Shown: positions 17,113 to 25,609, numbered from the stretch's first letter. The stretch is 64,000 bases of DNA from Pseudomonadota bacterium (GCA_023423655.1 JAFAFE010000005.1:682001-746000), one strand, 5' to 3'. Translations and numbers: made by a program. The notes: generated by a model not told the origin, from the sequence alone.

Positions 17113-17274
17113 TGATATATTATTACATTTAGGTGAACGGAGAAGGGCGGGCGGTCCGTCGGAAAACGATGATTAGGCCCGCGATACCGTCGCTATTCAC
17201 TTACAGCCGCGGCCCAGTTTGCTGATTGCACCCTCCCCTTGCCCGCTGCCGGTCGAGGCTGGTAAGCGCGGGCC

Positions 17275-18123
17275 ATGCACAATATTGATATGTCCCCTGT
17301 CCTTGCTTCCAACCATTTTATCCCGACCGGCCAAGGCGTTATCTTTGCGCGTCAGTGGGTGCCAGTGCGGGAAGAGAGTGCGGGAAGGGAAATGTCCGCC
17401 CCGCAAGATACCCCGCTCCCCGCCCCGCTCATCCTGTTCCACGAATCAACGGGAAGCGTGGCGCAGTGGCGGGACTTTCCGGCCTTGCTGGCACAAGTTA
17501 CGGGTCGCATGGTGATTGCCTATGACCGGCTGGGCTTTGGCCAATCGGACGCGCATCCGCGCCGCCTGACGCGCGATTTTATGGGGGACGAGGCGCGCGA
17601 TTTCCTGCCCGCTTTGCTTGCCCGTTTCGGGGTCGGGGCCTTTGTTGCGCTCGGCCATAGTGTCGGCGGCGAGATAGCGGTCGCGACCGCGGCGGCGATG
17701 CCCGAACGGGTCGCTGCGGTCATCACCATTTCGGCGCAAAGCTTTGTCGAGGAAGCGACGCTTGAAGGCGTGCGCGCAGCGAAAATCGCCTTTGCGGCGC
17801 CCGACCGTTTTGCGCGCGTCGAGCGGCATCATGGAGCCAAAGCGCGCTGGGTTCTGGACGCTTGGTTCGACACCTGGCTCGACCCCGACTTTGCCGATTG
17901 GAACCTTGATGCCGATCTTGCGCGGCTCGTCTGTCCGGTGATGGCCATCCACGGCAGCGACGATGAATTCGGCACCTCCGCCCACCCACGCCGCATCACC
18001 TCCGTGCCGACCAGCCCGACGCGGCTGGAGTTGCTGGAAGGCATCGGCCACATCCCCTATCGCGAAGACCCGGCGCGAGTTGCGGCACTCATCAAGGATT
18101 TTCTGGAGGAAGCAGGGGTATAA
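17275..18123 (+). CDS. Alpha/beta hydrolase
   Basis: A 282-residue cytoplasmic hydrolase (no signal peptide). The oxyanion region is LILFHESTGSVAQWRDFPALL, the nucleophile elbow is GHSVGG, the acid is in IHGSDDEFG and the His is in GIGHIPYREDPA, so a complete Ser-Asp-His triad is present. The start may be 17275 or the ATG at 17290; neither has a strong ribosome site. The HES-for-HGS change near the oxyanion hole is unusual. The substrate is unknown: the fold covers esterases, lactonases and haloalkane dehalogenases. A GST gene follows 62 bases downstream on the same strand and may share the transcript. Confidence 0.8.
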   Translation: MHNIDMSPVLASNHFIPTGQGVIFARQWVPVREESAGREMSAPQDTPLPAPLILFHESTGSVAQWRDFPALLAQVTGRMVIAYDRLGFGQSDAHPRRLTRDFMGDEARDFLPALLARFGVGAFVALGHSVGGEIAVATAAAMPERVAAVITISAQSFVEEATLEGVRAAKIAFAAPDRFARVERHHGAKARWVLDAWFDTWLDPDFADWNLDADLARLVCPVMAIHGSDDEFGTSAHPRRITSVPTSPTRLELLEGIGHIPYREDPARVAALIKDFLEEAGV

Positions 18124-18185
18124 GATAGTTTTTCCGCTCCTGCGGCGCTCGACTTTGGCGCGCGCTTCTGCCTAAAACGCAAGCC

Positions 18186-18851
18186 ATGAAACTTTTTATC
18201 GGTAACAAAGCCTATTCAAGCTGGTCGTTTCGCGGCTGGCTTGCGTGTAAATTGTCCGGCGTTCCGTTCGAGGAAGTCGTGGTTCCGCTTTATGATGCGG
18301 AATGGGAAAAGCGGCGTGAAGGCGATGAATTTGCGCCCTCGCGCGGCAAGGTGCCGATCTTGTGGGATGGTGATGACACCGTTGTGTGGGACAGCCTTGC
18401 GATTATCGAATATCTCGACGAAAAATCGGGTGAGGATAAATTCTGGCCCGAAGCGACACCAGCGCGCGCGATGGCGCGTTCTATGGCAGCGGAAATGCAT
18501 TCGGGCTTTGCGGCGCTGCGCCGCGATTGCGGCATGAATATCCGCCAGATTTATCCCCCCGCCCCGATCAGCGACGAGGTGGTCGCGGACATTAACCGCA
18601 TCCTCCAGCTTTGGGCACAAGCCCGCGCGCGTCACGAAGGCGAAGGTGAATTTCTGTTCGGCCCGTTCGGCGCGGTCGACATCATGTATGCCCCCGTCGT
18701 GACGCGCTTCATCACCTATTCGATTCCTGTTCCGGCCTTTGCCGCCGCTTATATGCAGGCGGTGGTCCAGCATCCGTGGATGCAGGACTGGATTGCCGCT
18801 GCACAGGAAGAGGATTGGGTCATCGAACAGTTTGAAAAACAGGCGGAGTGA
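18186..18851 (+). CDS. Glutathione S-transferase family protein
   Basis: A 221-residue cytosolic protein. The N-terminal thioredoxin-like domain has MKLFIGNKAYSSWSFRGWLACK, with Ser residues where bacterial zeta- or Ser-type GSTs place the catalytic residue, then GKVPILWDGDDTVVWDSLAIIEYLDE, the conserved cis-Pro and glutathione-binding segment. The all-helical C-terminal domain runs from about residue 85. It probably conjugates or removes electrophiles with glutathione. It may be co-transcribed with the hydrolase gene just upstream. The specific substrate cannot be inferred. Confidence 0.88.
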   Translation: MKLFIGNKAYSSWSFRGWLACKLSGVPFEEVVVPLYDAEWEKRREGDEFAPSRGKVPILWDGDDTVVWDSLAIIEYLDEKSGEDKFWPEATPARAMARSMAAEMHSGFAALRRDCGMNIRQIYPPAPISDEVVADINRILQLWAQARARHEGEGEFLFGPFGAVDIMYAPVVTRFITYSIPVPAFAAAYMQAVVQHPWMQDWIAAAQEEDWVIEQFEKQAE

Positions 18852-18905
18852 GAGGCGCGGGATAACGCCCGTCATTGCCGTCTCGTCTTCCCCGGCTTGA
18901 CCGGT

Positions 18906-19000
18906 GATCCATCTCCAGACCGCCCGGTTCGCTTTATCGGTGAGGGCCTTTTTAATGTCTGGGTCCCGAGATGGATTCCCGCTTTCGCGGGAATGACGAG
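18906..19000. repeat. Palindromic repeat with GGAATCC...CCCGCGAAAGCGGG hairpin
   Basis: GATCCATCTC near 18907 is mirrored by GAGATGGATTC near 18968, and TTCCCGCTTTCGCGGGAA forms a perfect hairpin at 18976-18993. It is the common exogenous-looking hairpin of proteobacterial intergenic DNA and lies just before dapE. Confidence 0.7.
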
Positions 19001-19062
19001 ATTTGGATTCGCCTTCCCCCTCCCCCATTGCAATTTCCGTCGCGGCCTTTAGTCCCGTCGCC

Positions 19063-20214
19063 ATGACCGCACCCAACGCCGCCGCAACGCTTGACCCTGT
19101 CGCCCTCACCGCCGCGCTTATCGAGGCGAAAAGCGTGACGCCTGCGCGCGGGGGCGTTTTTGATGTGCTCGAAGATATGTTGCTCCCGATGGGGTTTGAA
19201 GTGCTGCGCACCATCGACGGGGAGGAACCGGACGGGCCGGTCGAAAATCTGCTGGCGATAAGGCGCGGCCCCGAAGGCAGCCGCCATTTCGCCTTTGCCG
19301 GTCATCTCGATGTCGTGCCACCTGGCGAAGGCTGGTCGCAGGATGCGTTCACCGCGACGCACAAGGGCGACCTGCTCTACGGGCGCGGCGCGGTCGATAT
19401 GAAGGGCGCAATTGCCGCCTTTGTCGCCGCAATTGCCGACATCCCGCGCGAGGCGGGCACGCTCAGCCTCATCATCACCGGCGACGAAGAAGGCCCCGCC
19501 GTCCACGGCACGGTCGCGATCATGGAGCATATGGCAAAGGCCGGCATCAAACCCGATCTCTGCCTGGTCGGCGAGCCGACCTCGGTCAACCGGTTGGGTG
19601 ATATGATGAAAATCGGGCGGCGCGGGTCGGTCAATATCTGGATCACCGTGCCGGGGGTGCAAGGCCATGTCGCTTACCCGCATCTGGCCGACAATCCGAT
19701 CCCCAAACTGGTGCGGATATTGGCGCGGATTGACGGGATTTGCCTTGATGAAGGGACCGACTGGTTCCAGCCGTCGAACATTGAAACCACCGATATGGCG
19801 GTCGGTAATCAGGGGACCAATGTGATTCCGTCGTCAGCGCAGGCGCGGCTGTCGATCCGCTTCAACGACCTCCATTCGGGCGAGGCGCTAGCGGCGATGG
19901 TGACCGCCATCGTCCATGACGAAGATTCGCGCGCCGAAATTATCGCCAAAATTTCGGGCGAAGCGTTCCTCACCCCGCCCGGCGATTTTTCCGCGATGAT
20001 CGCGGACGCCATCCGCGCGGTGACGGGCGTGGAGCCGGAATTATCCACCAGCGGGGGCACGTCAGACGCGCGCTTTTTGACCAAAATTGTGCCGGTGGTG
20101 GAGTTCGGGCTGGTCAATGCCACGATGCACAAACTCGACGAAGCGGTCGCGGTCGCGGATTTGCATGAGTTGGTTGAGATTTACCGGCGGGTGGTGGAGC
20201 GCGCGTTACAATAA
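19063..20214 (+). CDS. dapE: Succinyl-diaminopimelate desuccinylase
   Basis: A 383-residue M20-family enzyme that hydrolyses N-succinyl-LL-diaminopimelate to LL-diaminopimelate in lysine and peptidoglycan synthesis. The start at 19063 removes 20 upstream residues encoded in repeat-like DNA. Zinc-ligand and catalytic motifs are in order: FAGHLDVVPPGEGW (His and Asp), LYGRGAVDMKGA (bridging Asp), TGDEEGPAVHGT (general-base Glu pair), LVGEPTSVNRLGD, and a late His in NATMHKLDEAV. The GRGAVDMKGA and EPT signatures separate DapE from ArgE and CPG2. The gene is alone on its strand between the GST and AraC genes. Confidence 0.93.
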   Translation: MTAPNAAATLDPVALTAALIEAKSVTPARGGVFDVLEDMLLPMGFEVLRTIDGEEPDGPVENLLAIRRGPEGSRHFAFAGHLDVVPPGEGWSQDAFTATHKGDLLYGRGAVDMKGAIAAFVAAIADIPREAGTLSLIITGDEEGPAVHGTVAIMEHMAKAGIKPDLCLVGEPTSVNRLGDMMKIGRRGSVNIWITVPGVQGHVAYPHLADNPIPKLVRILARIDGICLDEGTDWFQPSNIETTDMAVGNQGTNVIPSSAQARLSIRFNDLHSGEALAAMVTAIVHDEDSRAEIIAKISGEAFLTPPGDFSAMIADAIRAVTGVEPELSTSGGTSDARFLTKIVPVVEFGLVNATMHKLDEAVAVADLHELVEIYRRVVERALQ

Positions 20215-20403
20215 GATTGCGGCTTTGGATGAAAAACCCGACCGGGTAATAAGTGCAACGCAAGTGCCGCCCAGATATAGCCTATATCCATGCACCTATG
20301 GCTTTCAAGCAAGCCTGTGCAAAATGTAGCAAATATGTGCAAACCCTGCTATGGGCTATCGTCTCGACGGGTCGCAACCTTAGTCGAACAGGGACCATAT
20401 CCA

Positions 20404-21261
20404 ATGGAGCAGAAGCTGGTTTATGCCGCGCCTGCAGAAGATGTCCGGGACATTGTCTCGGCTTATTATTTTGCCGATTTTCCGCGCGAAGCTTTGCCCG
20501 AAGGCGGCATAATCGCGCATGAACGCGCCGCGATTGCGCAAATCCGCATCGTGTTTAGCGGGTCGGCGATTGTCATGCCGCCGGGCGGCGCGCGTATCTT
20601 TGTGGACGGCCCTGTCGTGGTCGGGCCGACGACCGGCCAGACCAGCTATGAAATTGTCGAAGGCGTGCGGCTGGTGGGGGCGGGGTTGCTGCCATGCGGC
20701 TGGCACGCGATGACGCGGCGGTCTGCGGCCGACTATCTCAACACCACCATCGCCATCGACCGGCATTTCCATCCGATGATGCACGAAGCGGTCGCCAAAT
20801 TGCGTGGCATGACGGACTTTGCCGACATGATACGCCTGCTCGACGAAGGCGCGCGCGCGCTCAACCATTATGTCGATCCCGATGTGCGCCAGTTCGTCCA
20901 TATCGTCGATAATTGGCTGATCAGCAGCATCGCGCCCGAAGTGTGCGATCTATACGAAAAATTCGGCCTGTCGCGCCGCCATGTCGAGCGGCTGGTCAAA
21001 CATTTATACGGCGTCCCGCCCAAAATGCTCGCGCGCAAATATCGGGCGCTCAGAACCGCCAAGCTGCTCCACGCCCGCAACGCGCCGACCGAAGATTATG
21101 CCCACGCCTTTTACGACCAGTCGCACATGATCCGCGAAATCAAGCATTTCACCGGCCAGACCCCGCGCGAAATCCGCTTCGACATGACCGAATTCAGCCG
21201 CACCCTCGACGCCCGCTCAGACCTTGTCGGCCAAATCCATCCGCTGACTGCATTGATTTAG
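20404..21261 (+). CDS. AraC-family transcriptional regulator
   Basis: A 285-residue protein. The start at 20404 has AGGGA nine bases upstream; a longer frame from 20290 is less likely. Residues 1-160 form a ligand-sensing domain with a PPGGARIFVDGP segment resembling the DUF6597/AraC sensor group. The C-terminal 100 residues carry two helix-turn-helix motifs: FGLSRRHVERLVKHLYGVPPK and AHAFYDQSHMIREIKHFTGQTP, the second being the AraC signature. Its target is not evident because no divergent gene adjoins it. A repeat and a candidate small RNA follow downstream. Confidence 0.85.
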   Translation: MEQKLVYAAPAEDVRDIVSAYYFADFPREALPEGGIIAHERAAIAQIRIVFSGSAIVMPPGGARIFVDGPVVVGPTTGQTSYEIVEGVRLVGAGLLPCGWHAMTRRSAADYLNTTIAIDRHFHPMMHEAVAKLRGMTDFADMIRLLDEGARALNHYVDPDVRQFVHIVDNWLISSIAPEVCDLYEKFGLSRRHVERLVKHLYGVPPKMLARKYRALRTAKLLHARNAPTEDYAHAFYDQSHMIREIKHFTGQTPREIRFDMTEFSRTLDARSDLVGQIHPLTALI

Positions 21262-21300
21262 GGGAGGCTCTAGACTCTAGACCCTACTCCTCCCCATTCT

Positions 21301-21426
21301 AATCCTCCCCTGCAAGGGGAGGTGGCGCGCCCGTAAGGGCGTGTCGGAGGGGTGTCGCGCTATCGAGACGCGGCACCCCTTGCGTCTTGCGCTAACGCGC
21401 AATCCACCTCCCCTTGCAGGGGAGAA
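21301..21426. repeat. CCTCCCCTTGCAGGGGAGG long palindromic repeat
   Basis: TCCTCCCCTGCAAGGGGAGG at the left and CCACCTCCCCTTGCAGGGGA at the right flank GTGTCGCGCTATCGAGA. The same element occurs at 25468-25605 inside the suf operon and at 35025-35155. Confidence 0.75.
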
Positions 21427-21441
21427 TGTACGGCGGACGGG

Positions 21442-21470
21442 TTGAAATTTTGATGTAAAGTTGATAAATA
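21442..21470 (+). promoter_or_regulatory. Sigma-70-type promoter of the candidate sRNA
   Basis: TTGAAA (21442-21447) and TAAATA (21465-21470) are separated by exactly 17 bp in an AT-rich patch of GC-rich DNA. Expected transcription start is about 21477. Confidence 0.6.
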
Positions 21471-21476
21471 TGCCAT

Positions 21477-21578
21477 GTCGAACGGCATTGCGTCCGGACA
21501 CAGGCGATTGATCGCGGCAGATCCTTAAAGCCTGTGTGAAGCAACAGAGGGCCCAGCGTGAATGCGCTGGGCCTTTTT
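21477..21578 (+). ncRNA. Candidate ~100-nt structured small RNA
   Basis: The segment lies between a consensus-like promoter and a strong intrinsic terminator and has no supported coding frame. ACACAGGC (21498-21505) and GCCTGTGT (21530-21537) form a perfect 8-bp stem. A 9-bp terminator hairpin follows. It sits between the araC-like gene and the Rrf2 regulator of the suf operon. It could be a free sRNA or, less likely, an attenuated leader of the suf regulator. No known RNA family is recognised. Confidence 0.6.
21550..21578 (+). terminator. Intrinsic terminator of the candidate sRNA
   Basis: GGCCCAGCG (21550-21558) pairs perfectly with CGCTGGGCC (21565-21573) around the loop TGAATG, followed by TTTTT. 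Confidence 0.85.
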
Positions 21579-21759
21579 CATTTGCGCTTCTCCCGCCCCG
21601 ATAGTTTTTGCTCGTAATTATTGTCCGGCCACGCGGCAGAATAGCCTATTTTCCCTTGAAATCCTGTCCGTTCCGGCCCACATGGCCCCTAAGTGGAACG
21701 AATCAGTCCGATTAATGCGGGCGGAGTGTTTGCCGCTAAATGCCTGGATTAATGACGAT

Positions 21760-22158
21760 ATGCGCCTCTCTTCCCTTGCCGACTATGCGATAGTCATGAT
21801 GTCCGCGATTGCGCGGCATTGCGGGGCGGCGCGTTTGAATGCCGGACAGGTGGCCGAAGAAACCGGAATTCCGCTTCCCACCGTGCAAAAATTGGTGAGC
21901 AAATTATCCGCCGCCGGATTGCTGCGTTCGATGCGCGGGGCGGGCGGCGGCTTCCAGCTTGCGCGCCCTGCTGCGGCCGTCACGCTCGCCGAAATTATCG
22001 AAGCGATTGAAGGCCCGATTGCGATGACCGCCTGTATCGAAGAAGGCCGCCACGAGTGCGGGCTTGAAAATAAATGCCGCGCCCAGCCGCATATGCTGCT
22101 CGTCAACGAAGCGGTGCGCGGGGCGCTTCAGGGCATAACCCTGACGAGGCTGTCATGA
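21760..22158 (+). CDS. Rrf2-family regulator of the SUF system
   Basis: A 132-residue Rrf2 protein; the start at 21760 (MRLSSLADYAIVMMSAIARH) is the family N-terminus. The winged helix contains VAEETGIPLPTVQKLVSKLSAAGLLRSMRGAGGGFQLARP. The C-terminal Fe-S loop has three Cys in CIEEGRHECGLENKC, the spacing of regulators that sense a labile [2Fe-2S] cluster. It heads the suf genes, so it most likely represses them, and itself, when clusters are plentiful. AATCAGTCCGATT about 60 bases before the start is a possible operator. The gap to sufB is 79 bases. Confidence 0.9.
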   Translation: MRLSSLADYAIVMMSAIARHCGAARLNAGQVAEETGIPLPTVQKLVSKLSAAGLLRSMRGAGGGFQLARPAAAVTLAEIIEAIEGPIAMTACIEEGRHECGLENKCRAQPHMLLVNEAVRGALQGITLTRLS

Positions 22159-22237
22159 CAGTCCCGAAAGCGGCAAACCCGAAAGCCGCAGGCCGCCGCT
22201 CCCCTCCCGCCTTATCCCCTTATAAAAGTTGCAAGCC

Positions 22238-23725
22238 ATGACCGACAATATCACCACTCCCGTAAAAGACGCAGCCGCGCATGAAGCCGCCGCGCGCGTC
22301 GCCGATTATGAGCATGGCTGGTCGTCGGACATTGAAACCGACTATGCGCCCAAGGGATTGAACGAAGATACGGTGCGCTTCATTTCGGCCAAGAAGCAGG
22401 AGCCGGAATGGATGCTCGATTGGCGGCTGAAGGCGTTCCGCCACTGGCTCACCATGGACGAGCCGGAATGGGCCAAGCTTGATATTCCGCCGATCGACTA
22501 TCAGGACGCTTATTATTACGCCGCGCCCAAGCAGAAGAAAACGCTGTCCAGTCTCGACGAGGTCGATCCGGAAATCCTTCGCGTTTATGAAAAGCTCGGC
22601 ATCCCGATTGAAGAGCAAAAGGTGCTGGCGGGCGTCGAAGGCGCGCGCAAGGTCGCGGTTGACGCGGTGTTTGACAGCGTATCGGTCGCCACCACTTTCC
22701 GTGAGGAATTGAAGAAGGCGGGGGTTATCTTCCTGTCGATTTCCGAAGCGATCCGCGAATATCCGGACTTGGTCAAAAAATGGCTCGCCAAGGTTGTCCC
22801 CATCCATGACAATTATTTTGCGGCATTGAACAGCGCGGTCTTTTCGGACGGCACCTTCGTTTATATCCCCGAAGGCGTGCGCTGCCCGATGGAGCTTTCC
22901 ACCTATTTCCGTATCAATGCGGAAAATACCGGCCAGTTCGAACGCACGCTCATCATCGCCGATAAGGGCAGCTATGTGAGCTATCTGGAAGGCTGCACTG
23001 CGCCGATGCGCGATGAAAACCAGCTTCATGCCGCGGTGGTCGAACTGATCGCGCTTGATGATGCCGAAATTAAATATTCGACCGTGCAAAACTGGTATCC
23101 CGGCAATGCCGAAGGGCTGGGCGGCATCTATAATTTCGTCACCAAGCGCGGGCTGTGTCAGGGCAAAAACAGCAAGATTAGCTGGACGCAGGTCGAAACC
23201 GGCAGCGCGATTACGTGGAAATATCCGTCCTGCGTGCTGAACGGCGAAAATAGCGTCGGCGAATTTTATTCGGTCGCGGTGACGAATAATTACCAGCAAG
23301 CCGACACCGGCACCAAGATGATCCACAATGGCAAAGGCTCACGCTCGACCATCGTGTCCAAAGGCATCAGTGCGGGTAAGTCGAACAACACCTATCGCGG
23401 ATTGGTGCGCGTCGCCCCGAACGCGGAAGGCGTGCGTAACTTTACGCAATGCGACAGCTTATTGTTGGGCTCGGACTGCGGCGCGCATACGGTCCCTTAC
23501 ATCGAAGTGCGCAATCCTTCGGCGCAAATCGAACATGAAGCAACGACGAGCAAAATCTCCGACGACCAGATGTTCTACGCGATGCAGCGCGGATTGGGGC
23601 AGGAAGAGGCGGTCGCGTTGATTGTCAACGGCTTTGCCAAGGAAGTGCTGCAACAATTGCCGATGGAATTTGCGGTAGAAGCGCAGAAATTGCTGGGAAT
23701 TTCGTTAGAGGGAAGCGTGGGGTGA
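22238..23725 (+). CDS. sufB: Fe-S cluster scaffold subunit SufB
   Basis: A 495-residue protein of the SufBCD scaffold complex, which builds Fe-S clusters using sulfide from SufS and energy from SufC. The ATG at 22238 is chosen over a TTG at 22229. Recognisable segments are PEWMLDWRLKAF, FVYIPEGVRCPMELSTYFRIN, YLEGCTAPMRDENQLHAAVVEL and the C-terminal SDCGAHTVPYIEV and ATTSKISDDQMFYAMQRGL. The C-terminal Cys and Glu in the core beta-helix are the cluster-assembly residues. The gene is followed directly (1-base overlap) by a DUF559 gene rather than sufC. Confidence 0.96.
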   Translation: MTDNITTPVKDAAAHEAAARVADYEHGWSSDIETDYAPKGLNEDTVRFISAKKQEPEWMLDWRLKAFRHWLTMDEPEWAKLDIPPIDYQDAYYYAAPKQKKTLSSLDEVDPEILRVYEKLGIPIEEQKVLAGVEGARKVAVDAVFDSVSVATTFREELKKAGVIFLSISEAIREYPDLVKKWLAKVVPIHDNYFAALNSAVFSDGTFVYIPEGVRCPMELSTYFRINAENTGQFERTLIIADKGSYVSYLEGCTAPMRDENQLHAAVVELIALDDAEIKYSTVQNWYPGNAEGLGGIYNFVTKRGLCQGKNSKISWTQVETGSAITWKYPSCVLNGENSVGEFYSVAVTNNYQQADTGTKMIHNGKGSRSTIVSKGISAGKSNNTYRGLVRVAPNAEGVRNFTQCDSLLLGSDCGAHTVPYIEVRNPSAQIEHEATTSKISDDQMFYAMQRGLGQEEAVALIVNGFAKEVLQQLPMEFAVEAQKLLGISLEGSVG

Positions 23726-24192
23726 TGGCACTCCACGACAAAGGTTGGCGCCCTGAAGCCCCTCCCCTTCAGGGGAGGGGTTTGGGGTGGGGCCTGTCCG
23801 ATACACAAATAGACTGGCTTCACGCGCGCGCGCGTGAAATGCGACGCAATCCCACCGAACCGGAGAAACGGCTCTGGAGGCATTTGTCCGCTAGCCAAAT
23901 TGACGGCATGAAGTTCCGGCGACAGGAGGTTGTCGGCCCTTATATTGCCGATTTTATGTGTCCGATGCGCGCGTTGATTGTTGAAGTGGACGGCGACACC
24001 CATGTCGATGGCGGCGATCACGAGCGCGATGATGCACTGGCAGCCTTAGGGTTTCGCGTGCTGCGTGTGACAAATGCGGATGTGATGCATAATGTTGAAG
24101 GCGTAATTGAGGCTATTCGCAATGCAGCTCATGGGCGTGTGTCTCGACACATGCCCCACCCCAACCCCTCCCCTGAAGGGGAGGGGCTTTAA
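23725..24192 (+). CDS. DUF559 endonuclease-like protein inserted in the suf operon
   Basis: A 155-residue protein whose ATG overlaps the sufB stop by one base. The core is a DUF559 domain of the Vsr/PD-(D/E)XK type: MRRNPTEPEKRLWRHLSASQIDGMKFRRQEVVGPYIADFMCPMRALIVEVDGDTHVDG, with the D...EVDGD active-site pattern, then RVLRVTNADV. Nuclease activity is inferred from the fold. Codons near the start (PPLQGRGLGWG) and at the end (PHPNPSPEGEG) are read from palindromic repeat DNA, so the gene looks like a repeat-flanked cargo. DUF559 proteins are often scattered among unrelated operons. It has no known link to Fe-S assembly. Confidence 0.82.
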   Translation: MALHDKGWRPEAPPLQGRGLGWGLSDTQIDWLHARAREMRRNPTEPEKRLWRHLSASQIDGMKFRRQEVVGPYIADFMCPMRALIVEVDGDTHVDGGDHERDDALAALGFRVLRVTNADVMHNVEGVIEAIRNAAHGRVSRHMPHPNPSPEGEGL

Positions 24193-24240
24193 CCGTTGAA
24201 ACCACAAATAACCCAAACCAAAAATAACAGGACCAAAACC

Positions 24241-24696
24241 TTGTACGACGAAGATGATATTCAGGACGCCCTCGCGGATTTCGCGGAAGATGTCAGCAAT
24301 GGCCAGGCATGGAGTGCGGCGATCCGCATTTTGAGCGAAGATTATGAAATCGAAGCTGATTTGCTGGAACGGCGCGCGCGCGGGGATTTTGGCGATTTGA
24401 ACGACTATCAGGCCGAATGTCGCGCCACGCTCGACAGGAGCGACAAGGCGTTTGCGGACAAGCTCGACAGCGACAAGGCGTTCTTCAAACAGAAAGAGCC
24501 GAACTTGAACCGCATGGGGCCGATCGAAGAATTTGTCGCAGGCGTCCTCGACAAAGGCCCGCCCGCCCCCGGCACCGACTGGTGGCCCTATATGCCGATC
24601 AAGCGCCACATCGACACCCTCTTCCCCGCCCCCGGCGACGTGCGTGACATGGCCTTTTGGACCGCACGGAAGCTGATGCGCGCGCGGGGGGTGTAA
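24241..24696 (+). CDS. Hypothetical acidic protein in the suf operon
   Basis: A 151-residue soluble protein. The likely start is the TTG at 24241, with AGGA eight bases upstream; a TTG at 24196 is the other choice. It begins LYDEDDIQDALADFAEDV and is strongly acidic and helical. The C-terminal third has PPAPGTDWWPYMPIKRHIDTLFP and a WTARKLMRARG tail. I recognise no family. It is nine bases from sufC and transcribed with it. A Suf accessory role is possible but unproven; being next to the DUF559 gene, it might instead have arrived with that insertion. Confidence 0.65.
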   Translation: MYDEDDIQDALADFAEDVSNGQAWSAAIRILSEDYEIEADLLERRARGDFGDLNDYQAECRATLDRSDKAFADKLDSDKAFFKQKEPNLNRMGPIEEFVAGVLDKGPPAPGTDWWPYMPIKRHIDTLFPAPGDVRDMAFWTARKLMRARGV

Positions 24697-24705
24697 GGAA
24701 ATACC

Positions 24706-25449
24706 ATGCTGAAAATTGAAAATCTCCACGCCACGGTTGCGGATAAGCCGATCCTTAAAGGTCTGTCGCTCACCATCAATGCCGGTGAGGTCCATGCGAT
24801 TATGGGGCCGAACGGGGCGGGCAAATCGACGCTTGGCTATGTGCTGGCGGGCCGGCCCGGTTATGAAGTGACCGACGGGTCGGTGGTGTTTGACGGGATA
24901 GACCTTCTCGACCTTGAACCGCATGAGCGGGCGGCGGCGGGGCTGTTTTTGGGCTTTCAATATCCGGTCGAAATTCCCGGCGTATCCAACGTCCAATTCT
25001 TGCGCGAAAGTTTGAACGCGCAGCGTAAGGAACGCGGCGAAGACCCGCTTTCGGGCGGCGATTTCCTCAAACTTGCGCGCGCGCAAGCCGACGCGATGGG
25101 GATGAACATGGATATGTTGAAGCGCCCTGTTAATGTCGGCTTTTCGGGCGGCGAAAAGAAGCGCAACGAGATGGTGCAAATGGGCATCATCGACCCGCGT
25201 CTTGCGATCCTTGACGAAACCGATAGCGGCCTCGACATTGATGCGCTGCGCGTCGTGGGCGACGGCATCAACCGCATCATGCGCGCGCCCGACAAGGGCG
25301 TGTTGCTCATCACCCACTATCAGCGCCTGCTCGATTATGTGCAGCCCGATTTCGTCCATGTGCTGGCCGATGGCCGCATCGTCAAAACTGGCGGCGCGGA
25401 GCTGGCGCTGGAGTTGGAACGCGAAGGCTATGCGGAGATTTTGGGGTGA
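24706..25449 (+). CDS. sufC: Fe-S assembly ATPase SufC
   Basis: A 247-residue ABC-type ATPase that binds SufB and SufD and drives conformational change of the scaffold. Walker A is GPNGAGKST (about residues 34-42), the Q-loop is in LGFQYPVEIPGV, the ABC signature is FSGGEKKRNE, Walker B with catalytic Glu is LAILDETDSGLDIDAL, and the switch His is in LLITHYQRLLDYV. The FSGGEKKR and SGLDIDAL forms are diagnostic of SufC over transport ATPases. It has no membrane domain. A long palindromic repeat occupies most of the 160-base gap to sufD. Confidence 0.97.
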   Translation: MLKIENLHATVADKPILKGLSLTINAGEVHAIMGPNGAGKSTLGYVLAGRPGYEVTDGSVVFDGIDLLDLEPHERAAAGLFLGFQYPVEIPGVSNVQFLRESLNAQRKERGEDPLSGGDFLKLARAQADAMGMNMDMLKRPVNVGFSGGEKKRNEMVQMGIIDPRLAILDETDSGLDIDALRVVGDGINRIMRAPDKGVLLITHYQRLLDYVQPDFVHVLADGRIVKTGGAELALELEREGYAEILG

Positions 25450-25467
25450 TGGCGCGCACCATAATCC

Positions 25468-25605
25468 CTTCTCGCAAAATCCTCCCCCTAAGGGGGAGGT
25501 GGATCGGGCGGAGCCCGAGACGGAGGGGTCTCACGCTATCGACAGGGCAACACCCCTCCGTCAGCCGCTTGCGCGCCTGCCACCTCCCCTTGCAGGGGAG
25601 GAGTA
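25468..25605. repeat. Palindromic repeat between sufC and sufD
   Basis: AATCCTCCCCCTAAGGGGGAGG at the left and CCACCTCCCCTTGCAGGGGAGG at the right bracket an arm with CACGCTATCGA and CACCCCTCCGTC. The right arm supplies the GGGGAGGAG that is the apparent ribosome site of sufD at 25610. Confidence 0.78.
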
Positions 25606-25609
25606 TGCT

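Noticed and set aside
24046..25359. A 437-codon minus-strand frame opposite sufC
   Set aside because: Antisense to a certain gene; composition rich in His, Ala and Val without motifs.
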